Shown here: piece by piece, positions 7,821 to 16,427 of the stretch | How the letters are laid out: every line of letters begins with the position of its first letter | How positions within the stretch are numbered: the first letter of the stretch is position 1 | Source: Flavobacterium lindanitolerans | Lineage (GTDB): Bacteria > Bacteroidota > Bacteroidia > Flavobacteriales > Flavobacteriaceae | Direction of reading: 5' to 3' | Length of the DNA: 64,000 nucleotides | Assembly: GCF_002846575.1 (NCBI RefSeq) | Contig: NZ_PJND01000007.1 | Span: 1 to 64,000, forward strand | Position numbers and translations under genes: made by a program | The notes under the pieces: model-generated | Database searches by the model: none | Told to the model about the DNA's origin: nothing | What the model saw: the letters and a program-made list of their open reading frames with translations, nothing else

Positions 7821-9524
7821 TTATTTTTTCAATACGTCCAGAGATTCTTTGATATATTGGCTGGTTGGATCTAACGCCAAAGCCTTTTCAAAATATTCTC
7901 TTGCTTTTACCTTATCAGATATTGCGTAGTGTGAACCAATATAAGAATAAGCTCCAATCAAACCTGATTTCACGTTTTCTTTGGCTAATTCTGCTTCGCC
8001 TTTCGCATGTACTACTTCAATATATTTTTGGTACGCAGCAACAGCAGCTTCTTTAGCTTCCGGACCAAGAATAAATCTGTTGATTTTTGCTTTGTTCAGA
8101 TGTGCATCCTGAGTTGTTGGCGAACCTGCAACTACAGCTGCATAGGCTGTATCTGCTTTTTTAAGCAATTCCTGTATTTCCGGTTTGTTTCTTTCTGCAT
8201 CGGTTTTCAAGTCGTTTGCCACATAAAACAAAACTGCGTTTCCAAGGTAGAAATTGTCAAGAAGCGCATTTTTAGAATTTGGTGCTTTTGTAGCCGCTTC
8301 AAAAACTTTAGTGGATTCCAGATATAGTTTTTGCTTGTATAATGACACTCCTAAATCACTAAATTCAGAACCAATAGCCGGGTCAATGTCAGTTGCTTTT
8401 GTTAAGTCAGCCATTGCACTGTCAAACTGAGCTTTATCTGTGATAGCACCTTCAGCAGAAATTGCTTTACCTAATTTTGCTTTTGCCAGGAAAAGGTAAT
8501 CTCTTGCACTGATTCTTTTTGGGTCAACTTTCGCCAGAAAGTCATTCAATGCTTTGATACTTTCATCATAGTTTTTGTTTTCATAAGCTGCATAACCTAA
8601 ATATCTGTAGATTCTAGGGTTTACCTTATCCAGCTGTTGCATTGCCTGCGCTTCTTTCTGCAAAGCTTCATAATCTTTAGCAAGAATCAGGAAGTCAGCA
8701 TGACGCATTCTTGAGTCAAGAGAATAATCCGTAAGGCTCATGTATTTTTCATAATACTCTAATGCCTTTTTGATGTATTCCGCACGTTTTGACGTGTCGC
8801 TGGTACTCCAGAAATAATAGGTCTCGGCTAACTCACGGTAAACAGGACCATAGTTTGCATTTAATTTGATTACTTCGTTAAAAGCTGCTATTGCTTCCGG
8901 GAAAGCCTTGGCATTTTTTGTAATAACACCTAATTGCATTTTAGCACGCAATAATGAATTATCCAAATCATAGGCAGTTCTGTAGGAACTGTAGGCACTG
9001 TTAACATCAGCATCACCAAATTGAGCATCGCCCAGACTCAAGAAAGCCTGTGCATATTTAGGGTCAACAGCAATTGCTTTCTTTAAAGAAGTTATTGCTT
9101 TTTTATAATCATGCTTTTCAGAATTTATATAGGCTCTACCTATGTATAGAAATTCTTCCACATCTTTCTTTTTCAAATTGGCGATTGCTTTATTGAAATT
9201 AGCTTCTGCTTCTGATACGTTTCCGTTATCCAAACTGATTTCTCCTAAGCCGATATAATTGAAATTGCCATTATCTTTGGCAACGATTCCTTTGTCAAAA
9301 TAAATCTTTGCAGAATCTGCATTATCCAGAGCAAGGTAAACTTCTCCTAAATGAAAATAATTTTTCCCTTTATCAGGACTAGATGCGATTAGTGATTTAA
9401 GGATTGTTTTGGCTTTTTGATATTGTTCCGCGTCGATTGCTTTTTTGGCCTGCTCTAAATCCTGAGCAAAAACAGCAGTTCCGAAAAACAATAACGACAA
9501 ACTGATAAACTTAATTTTTTTCAT
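7821..9524 (-). CDS. Secreted tetratricopeptide repeat protein
   Basis: A 567-aa protein with a signal peptide (about residues 1-20, ending AQ), then back-to-back TPR helices. Recognisable repeats include AEANFNKAIANL, KKAITSLKKAIAVDPKYAQAFLSLGD, FPEAIAAFNEVIKLN and REYFEKALALDP. It is probably a periplasmic scaffold. It is the last gene of the ExbB-ExbD-ExbD-TonB-PstS-like series and is followed by a strong terminator. A role in the TonB machinery is inferred from position only. Confidence 0.85.
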   Translation of the reverse strand: MKKIKFISLSLLFFGTAVFAQDLEQAKKAIDAEQYQKAKTILKSLIASSPDKGKNYFHLGEVYLALDNADSAKIYFDKGIVAKDNGNFNYIGLGEISLDNGNVSEAEANFNKAIANLKKKDVEEFLYIGRAYINSEKHDYKKAITSLKKAIAVDPKYAQAFLSLGDAQFGDADVNSAYSSYRTAYDLDNSLLRAKMQLGVITKNAKAFPEAIAAFNEVIKLNANYGPVYRELAETYYFWSTSDTSKRAEYIKKALEYYEKYMSLTDYSLDSRMRHADFLILAKDYEALQKEAQAMQQLDKVNPRIYRYLGYAAYENKNYDESIKALNDFLAKVDPKRISARDYLFLAKAKLGKAISAEGAITDKAQFDSAMADLTKATDIDPAIGSEFSDLGVSLYKQKLYLESTKVFEAATKAPNSKNALLDNFYLGNAVLFYVANDLKTDAERNKPEIQELLKKADTAYAAVVAGSPTTQDAHLNKAKINRFILGPEAKEAAVAAYQKYIEVVHAKGEAELAKENVKSGLIGAYSYIGSHYAISDKVKAREYFEKALALDPTSQYIKESLDVLKK

Positions 9525-9544
9525 TTCTTCGTTCTTTATAATTT

Positions 9545-10462
9545 TTATTTATTTTCGATGTCTTTTCTAACTTTTACTTCCCGTAAAGCCAGCCTGACAG
9601 GAGCCAGTCCGGATTTTAAAACGATCCTCTGTCCTACGTCTCCTGCTACAAAAGTTGCAAAACCCATACCCAAACCAACAGAACCTTCATAATTTAACAT
9701 ATAGATTTTGCGTGTCAGAGGATATAATCCCTCTGCCAGATTGGTTTGACTAGGTTTGTAATAGGCTGATGAATTAGGTTCACTTTTAACATTTTTGACT
9801 GCCAAAACCTTAACATTGGTTGTGGAATTCAACATGTCCGGCATAGGCTGTGTCATCCAATTCACCCCAATAACACCAATATAGCCTTCATTTTCACTGA
9901 TGTATTTGATAACATCATTATTTGATTTTAAAGCAAAGATATTTTTGCTATCTACTTTAGTCACCGACGCTTTCCTGCTTAGAAAGTCAATAGTGCTTGA
10001 GTTGGCATTATCGAAAACCAGCCCCTTGATAGAAGCAACCGGTTTTCCATTCATAAAATCGATAACGTTTTGCAAATCGATAACCGAATCTTTTGCTTTA
10101 TTATTGGCAATGAGAGCAACACCGTCAATTGCAATTTGGGTTATTCTCGGAACAATGCCTTTATCTGTAAATCTTTTCTCTTCGCTTTTTGACAAAACTC
10201 TTGACATTACTACCAGCTTTGTTGTATCATTTTTTAAAAGGTCAAGAATGGCTCCTTCTGTTTTGGGAACCAGATTTATCTTTTCTGTTCTTTCACTTTG
10301 AAAAACGGCAAGCTGGTCATCCATCATTGGCATGACGGTTTCATCAACATAAAACGTAGCCGTCTGATCTTCTTTTTTCTTCTTGTCTGCACAAGAATCA
10401 ATAAAGAAAATTGTCATTATAAATCCAAAAGAATAGAATAGAAATCTTAGATATTTTGGCAT
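9545..10462 (-). CDS. PstS-like phosphate-binding lipoprotein
   Basis: A 305-aa PBP-like (PstS family) periplasmic binding protein. Its lipoprotein signal ends at about IDSCADKKKK. Blocks such as ITQIAIDGVALIAN, LVFDNANSSTIDFL and GYIGVIGVNW resemble the ligand-binding loops of PstS. No pstCAB genes are adjacent; the gene sits inside a TonB/ExbBD operon 20 bp upstream of the TPR gene. A role as a surface or periplasmic phosphate-binding partner of a TonB-dependent receptor is possible but inferred. Confidence 0.75.
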   Translation of the reverse strand: MPKYLRFLFYSFGFIMTIFFIDSCADKKKKEDQTATFYVDETVMPMMDDQLAVFQSERTEKINLVPKTEGAILDLLKNDTTKLVVMSRVLSKSEEKRFTDKGIVPRITQIAIDGVALIANNKAKDSVIDLQNVIDFMNGKPVASIKGLVFDNANSSTIDFLSRKASVTKVDSKNIFALKSNNDVIKYISENEGYIGVIGVNWMTQPMPDMLNSTTNVKVLAVKNVKSEPNSSAYYKPSQTNLAEGLYPLTRKIYMLNYEGSVGLGMGFATFVAGDVGQRIVLKSGLAPVRLALREVKVRKDIENK

Positions 10463-10476
10463 TTGTACAATTGTTT

Positions 10477-10710
10477 TTATTGTTGGTCTTTTTTGATAAA
10501 ACGTATAAATCTAAAAAAAGAATATACGATTAGCAGTAATCCGAAAGCTATTCTGTAGGGTTTAGGCATTTCGATTGGTATGTCTTTCCAAAAAATAATA
10601 GCCATACCCATGACAAAATACATCAAAAAAAACAGCATTCCTAAAATAAGAAGAAATCGCCCGAGGAGCGATTTCTGATCTTTATTGGTCCTGTACTTAC
10701 TACCGTCCAT
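10477..10710 (-). CDS. Small two-helix membrane protein in the TonB operon
   Basis: A 77-aa protein with two predicted membrane helices (about residues 17-40 and 52-68) and charged ends. Its start codon overlaps the tonB stop by one base, which indicates translational coupling. I know no function for it; the position points to a minor component of the TonB complex. Confidence 0.65.
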   Translation of the reverse strand: MDGSKYRTNKDQKSLLGRFLLILGMLFFLMYFVMGMAIIFWKDIPIEMPKPYRIAFGLLLIVYSFFRFIRFIKKDQQ

Positions 10711-11528
10711 TAATTCGATTTGATCACTAATTTGATCGGAAGGTTGTATGAAACACGCACTGCTTTACCATTTTGGATACCAGGCTTCCATTTTGGAGCT
10801 GATTTCAACATTCTGATTGCTTCCTTACCTGTTCCGTAACCTAAGTCTCTTACAACTTTGATGTCTGTAAGGCTACCATCTTTTTCAACAACGAAGTTTA
10901 CGATTACGTTACCGCTTACATCGTCATCTACTTCAGGGATTCTGTAATTCTTTTTTACATAAGCATAGAAACCTGCAATACCTCCAGGGAATTCCGGTAA
11001 AACTTGTACGGATGTATAAATTTTGTTCGGATCTTCCTCAATTACTTCAGCATCTACTTTGATTTCACTTTGTGTACCATCAAGAACTACTTCCCCACCT
11101 TCTTTTGCCTTTACTGTTTCAGAGCCTGTTTTTTTAAGTTCTTCCACAACAGCAACTTCTTCTCTTACGACCTGTTTGTCTACAACAACCGGCGGTACGT
11201 ATTTTTGAATGTCTACATTACTCTGAGTCTGTTTTTGAACAACCGGCTCAACAATAATCTCTTCCTTCTTTATTGGCTCCTGCACATTAACCAAAACCAC
11301 CTGTTCGTCTAATACTTCCTCTTCTTTGGTCATATTTTCAGAAATGAATTTAGAAATGATTGGAATGCAAACCATGAACAAAAATATAACTGCACCAATA
11401 GCCAATGCTTTTAAGGTTCTCTTTCCGCTGTTGGTACGTAATTCATACGCACCGTAGCTTTTGTTTCTGCCTTCAAAAACATTTTCAATCCAGCTTTGTT
11501 CGAATAAGTCTAATTTTGAATTTGACAT
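10710..11528 (-). CDS. tonB: TonB energy transducer
   Basis: A 272-aa TonB of Bacteroidota type. The cytoplasmic N terminus has the motif NKSYGAYELRTNSGKRTLKA (about residues 23-42). One membrane helix follows (about 44-64), then a Val/Glu/Lys-rich spacer (about 75-165) and the TonB C-terminal domain, from LPEFPGGIAGFYAYV to VSYNLPIKLVI. It couples the proton motive force gathered by ExbB/ExbD to outer-membrane receptors. It lies 32 bp after the second exbD. Confidence 0.92.
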   Translation of the reverse strand: MSNSKLDLFEQSWIENVFEGRNKSYGAYELRTNSGKRTLKALAIGAVIFLFMVCIPIISKFISENMTKEEEVLDEQVVLVNVQEPIKKEEIIVEPVVQKQTQSNVDIQKYVPPVVVDKQVVREEVAVVEELKKTGSETVKAKEGGEVVLDGTQSEIKVDAEVIEEDPNKIYTSVQVLPEFPGGIAGFYAYVKKNYRIPEVDDDVSGNVIVNFVVEKDGSLTDIKVVRDLGYGTGKEAIRMLKSAPKWKPGIQNGKAVRVSYNLPIKLVIKSN

Positions 11529-11560
11529 ATTTTAATGTTTTTAGATTTTAATGAATCAGA

Positions 11561-12133
11561 CTAATAAATTTTATTGTCTTCCAAAAATTTAATGTCTGCA
11601 TCTGTTATGTCAACAATCGCATATTTTTTCACTTTTGTAATAGCCATCTCATCCAGAATATCAACCAAATTTTTATAATTTGATTTCTTACTTGGTTTTA
11701 TGATAATGGTAATACCACTTTTTTCAATATCAGCACCGTCTGCTTTGTTTTTTGCATCAACTGCTGCCTTTTTATTAAGGATCAAATCTCTTACTCCTGT
11801 TTTTCCATATCCGGTAGCAACAGGTCCATCCAAAGGCGGTCCGTCAAATCTACCACTATACCAAACCAATTTATCGTTAGAACCTAACACTAATGTCAGG
11901 GTTCTCCAGGCTGGTGTTTCTGGCGGAACCGGATCATCTTTTTTAGGCTCATCCGGCATTGCCAAATTCATTGATTGAGGCTTAGACAACGTAGTTGTTA
12001 ATATAAAGAAGGTAATCAATAAGAATGCCAAATCCACCATAGCCGTTAAGTCAACCGAAGGATTTGCTTTTTTACTTCTTACTTTGCCACCGCCTTTTTT
12101 ACCACCGCCGTCGCCAGTATTTAATTCTGCCAT
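11561..12133 (-). CDS. exbD: ExbD/TolR biopolymer transport protein (second copy)
   Basis: A 190-aa ExbD. A basic, Gly-rich N terminus is followed by one membrane helix that contains the conserved aspartate (VDLTAMVDLAFLLITFFILTT, quoted in part, Asp at about residue 34) and a periplasmic domain of about 130 residues. With ExbB it forms the proton channel that drives TonB. It differs clearly from the neighbouring exbD, so the motor may contain two kinds of ExbD. Confidence 0.9.
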   Translation of the reverse strand: MAELNTGDGGGKKGGGKVRSKKANPSVDLTAMVDLAFLLITFFILTTTLSKPQSMNLAMPDEPKKDDPVPPETPAWRTLTLVLGSNDKLVWYSGRFDGPPLDGPVATGYGKTGVRDLILNKKAAVDAKNKADGADIEKSGITIIIKPSKKSNYKNLVDILDEMAITKVKKYAIVDITDADIKFLEDNKIY

Positions 12134-12155
12134 TTCTTACGAATATATTATTTTA

Positions 12156-12770
12156 TTAAAAATCATCACTTCTTAGACCAGTAACCAGGAAAAAGTTATT
12201 CTTATTTTGCTTTTGCAGAATATCTAAAACTTTTTTTACTGTTGGGTATTCTTCTTTAGCATCACCTTTTATAGCGATATCCAAATCTTTACCATCCATA
12301 TCCTTAACTACTTCTCTTGCAGTTTTTACCCAGTCAGCTAATTGATTATTGAGCGAATCAAAAGGAATTCCAGGTTGCACCCCTTCTTTCATTCTTTGTT
12401 CGTTTTTCATATCAATCAACTGTTTCATCTGCCTGATATCAACTCCAAAACCGTCAATAAGTGCAAATTTCTTTTTATCTGTGTCTGAGAATTGGATATT
12501 GTATTTTTCTCCCATTCTTTTCAGAGTTTCCTCTCTGGTTGCTCTTCCGGTTACGCCAAAAAACACTTTCTCTTTACCAATTGTTAAGGTAGCTAGATTT
12601 TCTTCCGGCAATTTGGTCTGAACCGTTGAGGCCGGAGTATCTACTGGCAAAGCTTCAGGGACTTTTGCTGTAGCTGTCATAATGAAAAAGGACAGAAGAA
12701 GGAATGCCATGTCACACATCGCAGTCATGTCAATTCTGGAACTTTTCTTTGACAATTTTATTTTAGCCAT
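12156..12770 (-). CDS. exbD: ExbD/TolR biopolymer transport protein (first copy)
   Basis: An ExbD of about 204 aa. The start was moved to the ATG at 12770 (MAKIKLSKKSSRIDMTAMCD); the longer frame adds only seven residues from an earlier codon. The membrane helix carries the conserved Asp in RIDMTAMCDMAFLLLSFFIM (quoted whole, about residues 12-31). The periplasmic domain ends in a FFLVTGLR-like strand. It lies between exbB (78 bp upstream) and the second exbD (22 bp downstream). Confidence 0.9.
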   Translation of the reverse strand: MAKIKLSKKSSRIDMTAMCDMAFLLLSFFIMTATAKVPEALPVDTPASTVQTKLPEENLATLTIGKEKVFFGVTGRATREETLKRMGEKYNIQFSDTDKKKFALIDGFGVDIRQMKQLIDMKNEQRMKEGVQPGIPFDSLNNQLADWVKTAREVVKDMDGKDLDIAIKGDAKEEYPTVKKVLDILQKQNKNNFFLVTGLRSDDF

Positions 12771-12848
12771 TGTTTTTACTTTTTTAATCAAAGCCGAGAA
12801 GGAGAAACTTCCCTTCCCATAGCTTTAATATTATGAAACTTATTTTAA

Positions 12849-13679
12849 TTAGTCACGGTTTGTAGCTCTTCTGTAAGCCTGAGTGATAGTAAAACCAGCC
12901 TCATCAATAAAATAAGTCAATGTATCAATTTTAGAAGTAAAGTAGTTGTAAACCACAACCGCAAGAGCTGAAGTTGTAATACCTGTCAATGTGTTGATAA
13001 GTGCTTCAGAGATACCGTTTGCCAATTCTGCCTGGTCTGGAGTTCCAGAAGTTGCCAATCCGGCGAACGCTTTAATCATCCCCGATACCGTTCCCATCAA
13101 TCCTAATAATGTACCTAAAGATACCAATGTAGAAAGGATAGTCAAATTTTTCTCAAGCATTGGCATTTCTAATGAAGTAGCCTGCTCTATTTCTTTTTGG
13201 ATTACTTCAGATGCTTTTTCAGTATCGAAGTTCTCTCTTTTAACTTCCTGGTATTTAATCAAACCTGCTTTTACTACGTTTGCAACAGAACCTTGTTGCT
13301 TATCACAAGCATCTAATGCACCTTGGATATCTCCAGATGAAATCTGACCTTGAACGCTTTTTACAAATTTTTCAACATCACCTTTTCCTGCTGCCTTAGA
13401 GATCACAAAAAATCTTTCGAATGAGAATACGATTGTCATTAATAGTAATCCCATCAATACAGGAACGATATATCCTCCTTTGTAAACCATTCCTAAGTAA
13501 TCACCTTGTAATGGCTGTCCTGTGTTAACTCCTCCTTGGAAGTGAGAACCGTCTCCCATTATAAACTGCCATACTAGAAATCCAATTACAATACAAAATA
13601 AAATCGTCAATCCTGCAAATAAGTTAGAGCTTTTGCTTCCTCCATTGTTTTGAACCTTTGCGTTTGATGCCTGTGCCAT
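12849..13679 (-). CDS. exbB: ExbB/MotA/TolQ proton channel protein
   Basis: A 276-aa inner-membrane protein. It has helices at about residues 20-40 and 72-92, a cytoplasmic loop, and the signature pair of C-terminal helices (NLTILSTLVSLGTLLGLMGT, about 164-183, and GISEALINTLTGITTSALAV, about 208-227). It is the first gene of the TonB operon. A -7 box on the minus strand (TAAATTTG at 13766-13773) fits transcription from about 90 bp upstream. The stretch 13680-14131 holds only this and the promoter of the divergent gene. Confidence 0.92.
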   Translation of the reverse strand: MAQASNAKVQNNGGSKSSNLFAGLTILFCIVIGFLVWQFIMGDGSHFQGGVNTGQPLQGDYLGMVYKGGYIVPVLMGLLLMTIVFSFERFFVISKAAGKGDVEKFVKSVQGQISSGDIQGALDACDKQQGSVANVVKAGLIKYQEVKRENFDTEKASEVIQKEIEQATSLEMPMLEKNLTILSTLVSLGTLLGLMGTVSGMIKAFAGLATSGTPDQAELANGISEALINTLTGITTSALAVVVYNYFTSKIDTLTYFIDEAGFTITQAYRRATNRD

Positions 13680-13765
13680 TTTTTTTAATTTTAGTTTTTT
13701 AATTTTTAGAATTTAATTTTGGTAATAGATAAAATTATTTATCCCTAGATATTTTATAAGAACGA

Positions 13766-13773
13766 CAAATTTA
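13766..13773 (-). promoter_or_regulatory. Probable promoter -7 box of the exbB-tonB operon
   Basis: Perfect TAnnTTTG (TAAATTTG) read on the minus strand, 87 bp before exbB. The TTG element is not conserved (TTT in place), so this is a moderate call. Confidence 0.45.
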
Positions 13774-14079
13774 TATTTTTAGTGGATAAAAAAAAATAAA
13801 TTGCTGTTTTTTATTCCGTCTTAACTATATATTATTACAATCTTAACGAATAAATAATAAGAAATTTAAAATAATTAGTCTCAAAAAAAGAGATATTTCT
13901 CTGGTTTAAAACAACTTAAGTCAATTTTATCAAAAAAACAGCCTGTTTCAGCCCTAACAAACTCTATTTTATAGCGTTGAATTATAACTTCATAATAATA
14001 ATTTTATTACACTCCCTAATATTAAAATTATATGCCAATTATTTAAGGTATATTTTGTAGCAATAAATAAAAACAATCC

Positions 14080-14087
14080 TAAATTTG
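14080..14087 (+). promoter_or_regulatory. Probable promoter -7 box of the HerA-like ATPase gene
   Basis: TAAATTTG on the plus strand with TTG at 14055-14057, 22 nt upstream, which is slightly wide. It lies 45 bp before the ATG at 14132. Confidence 0.45.
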
Positions 14088-14131
14088 TAAATATTTGTTC
14101 ATTTCTATTCATCCTAAACATTTTTTTGCTC

Positions 14132-15655
14132 ATGGCTTCCAAAGAAGACTTCATCAGTCATATTAACACGGGTTATGCTACAAAAGGAGAAAGCATCACG
14201 TTAGGTGGCGCTATTTTTAACGGAGAAGCACTCCCGGATGCACACATTAAAATCCCTTTAAAAACCTTAAACCGCCACGGTCTTATTGCCGGAGCAACGG
14301 GAACAGGAAAAACAAAAACGATACAGGTCTTTTCTGAACAGCTTTCATTATTAGGCATACCGGTTCTGATGATGGACATCAAAGGAGATTTTAGCGGTAT
14401 AGCCAAACCAGGCATTGAACAGCCATTTATTACAGAACGTCATTCCAAAATAAATATTCCTTATCAGGTATCGGGATTTCCGGTGGAATTGCTGACACTG
14501 TCCAAACAAAATGGAGTTCGCTTGCGTGCCACCGTTTCGGAATTCGGACCGGTATTGTTTTCAAGAATACTAGACCTGAACGACACACAGGCAGGGGTCG
14601 TTGCCGTAATCTTTAAGTATTGTGACGACAACCAGATGCCATTGCTTGACCTGAAAGACATTAAAAAGGTAATCAATTATATTACTGAGGAAGGCAAAGC
14701 CGAGATTGAAGAGCATTACGGCAAGATTTCCACTTCAACTACCGGCACTATACTTAGAAAAATAATTGAGCTGGAGCAACAAGGCGCCGATATTTTCTTT
14801 GGTGAAGTATCATTTGATGTCAATGACCTGATGCGGATTGACGAAAACGGGAAAGGATATGTAAACATTATCCGCCTGACCGATATTCAGGACAAGCCAA
14901 AACTTTTCTCTACTTTTATGTTGAGTCTTCTGGCAGAAATCTACAATGTGATGCCGGAACAGGGCGATTCCGGACAGCCGGAACTGGTTATTTTTATTGA
15001 CGAGGCGCATTTAATTTTCAATCAGGCCAGCAAGGCTCTGCTTGACCAGATTGAAACCATCGTGAAACTGATTCGTTCCAAAGGAATTGGAATTTATTTT
15101 GTAACCCAGAATCCTATGGATGTTCCAAGTTCTGTTTTGGCGCAGTTGGGATTAAAAATCCAGCATGCTTTAAGAGCTTTTACCGCCAATGACAGAAAGG
15201 CTATTAAGATGACTTCTGAAAATTATCCTATTTCAGAGTATTATAAGACCGATGAATTATTGACTTCCCTGGGAACCGGAGAGGCTTTGGTTACGGCATT
15301 AAATGAAAAGGGAATCCCAACGCCGTTGGCCGCTACTATGATGCGGGCACCTATGAGCCGTATGGATGTTTTGACTGATGCCGAGATTGGGGAAATCAAC
15401 AACAGTTCCAAACTAACCCGGAAGTATAATGAAGTTATTGACAGGGAAAGCGCTTATGAGATGCTGACCAAGAAAATACAGGATATCCAACAGCAAGCTG
15501 CCGAAACCGCCCAAAAAGAACAGGAGGCAAAACAAGAAAAGAAAGCCGCAAACGAACCGATGAGCCAAACGACGAAAAGCATTATTAAGGTAGTCACAAG
15601 CGCTACTTTTATAAGAGGCTTTTTTGGGGTGCTCACTAAAATATTTAAAAAATAA
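14132..15655 (+). CDS. HerA-like P-loop ATPase, DUF853 family (YjgR-like)
   Basis: A 507-aa ATPase of the HerA/FtsK superfamily (DUF853). Walker A is GATGTGKT (about residues 54-61) and Walker B is LVIFIDEAHLIF (about 286-297). Arg-rich blocks such as VKLIRSKGIGIYFVTQNP lie between. A Gln/Glu/Lys-rich coiled coil precedes the C-terminal end. HerA relatives move DNA; the role of the DUF853 branch is not settled. The start was set at the ATG at 14132 (MASKEDF), since the TTG six bases earlier only extends the frame by two residues. The next gene starts on the following base. Confidence 0.85.
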   Translation: MASKEDFISHINTGYATKGESITLGGAIFNGEALPDAHIKIPLKTLNRHGLIAGATGTGKTKTIQVFSEQLSLLGIPVLMMDIKGDFSGIAKPGIEQPFITERHSKINIPYQVSGFPVELLTLSKQNGVRLRATVSEFGPVLFSRILDLNDTQAGVVAVIFKYCDDNQMPLLDLKDIKKVINYITEEGKAEIEEHYGKISTSTTGTILRKIIELEQQGADIFFGEVSFDVNDLMRIDENGKGYVNIIRLTDIQDKPKLFSTFMLSLLAEIYNVMPEQGDSGQPELVIFIDEAHLIFNQASKALLDQIETIVKLIRSKGIGIYFVTQNPMDVPSSVLAQLGLKIQHALRAFTANDRKAIKMTSENYPISEYYKTDELLTSLGTGEALVTALNEKGIPTPLAATMMRAPMSRMDVLTDAEIGEINNSSKLTRKYNEVIDRESAYEMLTKKIQDIQQQAAETAQKEQEAKQEKKAANEPMSQTTKSIIKVVTSATFIRGFFGVLTKIFKK

Positions 15656-16024
15656 ATGAAAAGCTTTATCACGATAGGACTTTTGGTGCTATCTAATATT
15701 TTTATGACCCTGGCCTGGTATGGTCATTTAAAATTTAAGGAATTGAAATGGTTCGAGAATGCCGGATTAATAACTATTGTTTTGATAAGCTGGGGGCTGG
15801 CTCTTTTCGAATATTGCTTTCAGGTTCCTGCCAACAAAATAGGTTTTAACGGAAATGGCGGTCCATTTTCTTTAATGCAGCTCAAGGTGATACAGGAAGT
15901 CATCACTTTAGTGATTTTTGTAATTTTCTCACTGCTGTTTTTCAAGAACGAGACTTTCAGATGGAATCATGCCGTAGGTTTTGTATTCCTTATTCTGGCG
16001 GTTTACTTTATATTTAAGAAATAA
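15656..16024 (+). CDS. DUF486 family membrane protein
   Basis: A 122-aa protein with four membrane helices (about residues 4-20, 32-52, 78-98 and 104-120), of the DUF486 family, which is distantly like DMT/small multidrug transporters. The block WGLALFEYCFQVPANKIGF (about 44-62) is characteristic. The start codon immediately follows the ATPase stop, and the stop overlaps the cupin start by one base. So the three genes look translationally coupled. Transport function is unproven. Confidence 0.82.
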   Translation: MKSFITIGLLVLSNIFMTLAWYGHLKFKELKWFENAGLITIVLISWGLALFEYCFQVPANKIGFNGNGGPFSLMQLKVIQEVITLVIFVIFSLLFFKNETFRWNHAVGFVFLILAVYFIFKK

Positions 16025-16386
16025 TGAAAAAATACACCCTGCAAAAAAGCCCTTTTGTTGTCCCTACAAACGACGGCAAACTAATCGAAGAGCATTTCGG
16101 GAATGCCACCAATAACAATTCAGATGTTTCTATTGCGCATATGGTTGCGCCTCCAAAATGGAGCGAACCATTTCAGGTTCCCGAATTTGATGAGTATACC
16201 TATATTATAAAAGGTAAAAAGCAGTTTATTATTGAAGGCGAAACTCTAATTTTGGAAGCTGGACAATCGATTAAGATTGAAAAAAATGCCAGAGTACAGT
16301 ATTCCAATCCGTTTGACGAACCTTGCGAATACCTGTCGGTCTGCCTGCCTGCTTTTTCTTTAGAAAAAGTTAATAGAGAAGACTAA
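16024..16386 (+). CDS. Cupin-domain protein
   Basis: A 120-aa single-domain cupin. The core strands are seen in the region PPKWSEPFQVPEFDEYTYIIKGKKQFIIEGETLILEAGQSI (about residues 41-81; quoted stretches PEFDEYTYIIKGKKQFI and LEAGQSIKIEKNA). The usual metal-binding histidines of motif 1 are replaced (E-F-D-E-Y), so metal binding is uncertain. It overlaps DUF486 by 1 bp and is cotranscribed. Function unknown. Confidence 0.75.
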   Translation: MKKYTLQKSPFVVPTNDGKLIEEHFGNATNNNSDVSIAHMVAPPKWSEPFQVPEFDEYTYIIKGKKQFIIEGETLILEAGQSIKIEKNARVQYSNPFDEPCEYLSVCLPAFSLEKVNRED

Positions 16387-16392
16387 CCCTTT

Positions 16393-16400
16393 TAAATTTG
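16393..16400 (+). promoter_or_regulatory. Probable promoter -7 box of the NADH dehydrogenase gene
   Basis: Perfect TAnnTTTG (TAAATTTG), 28 bp before the ATG at 16428. It supports that ATG over the TTG at 16398, which lies inside the box. No clear TTG element is seen 19-21 nt upstream. Confidence 0.5.
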
Positions 16401-16427
16401 GTAACTTTACATACAAATGAAACCTGT

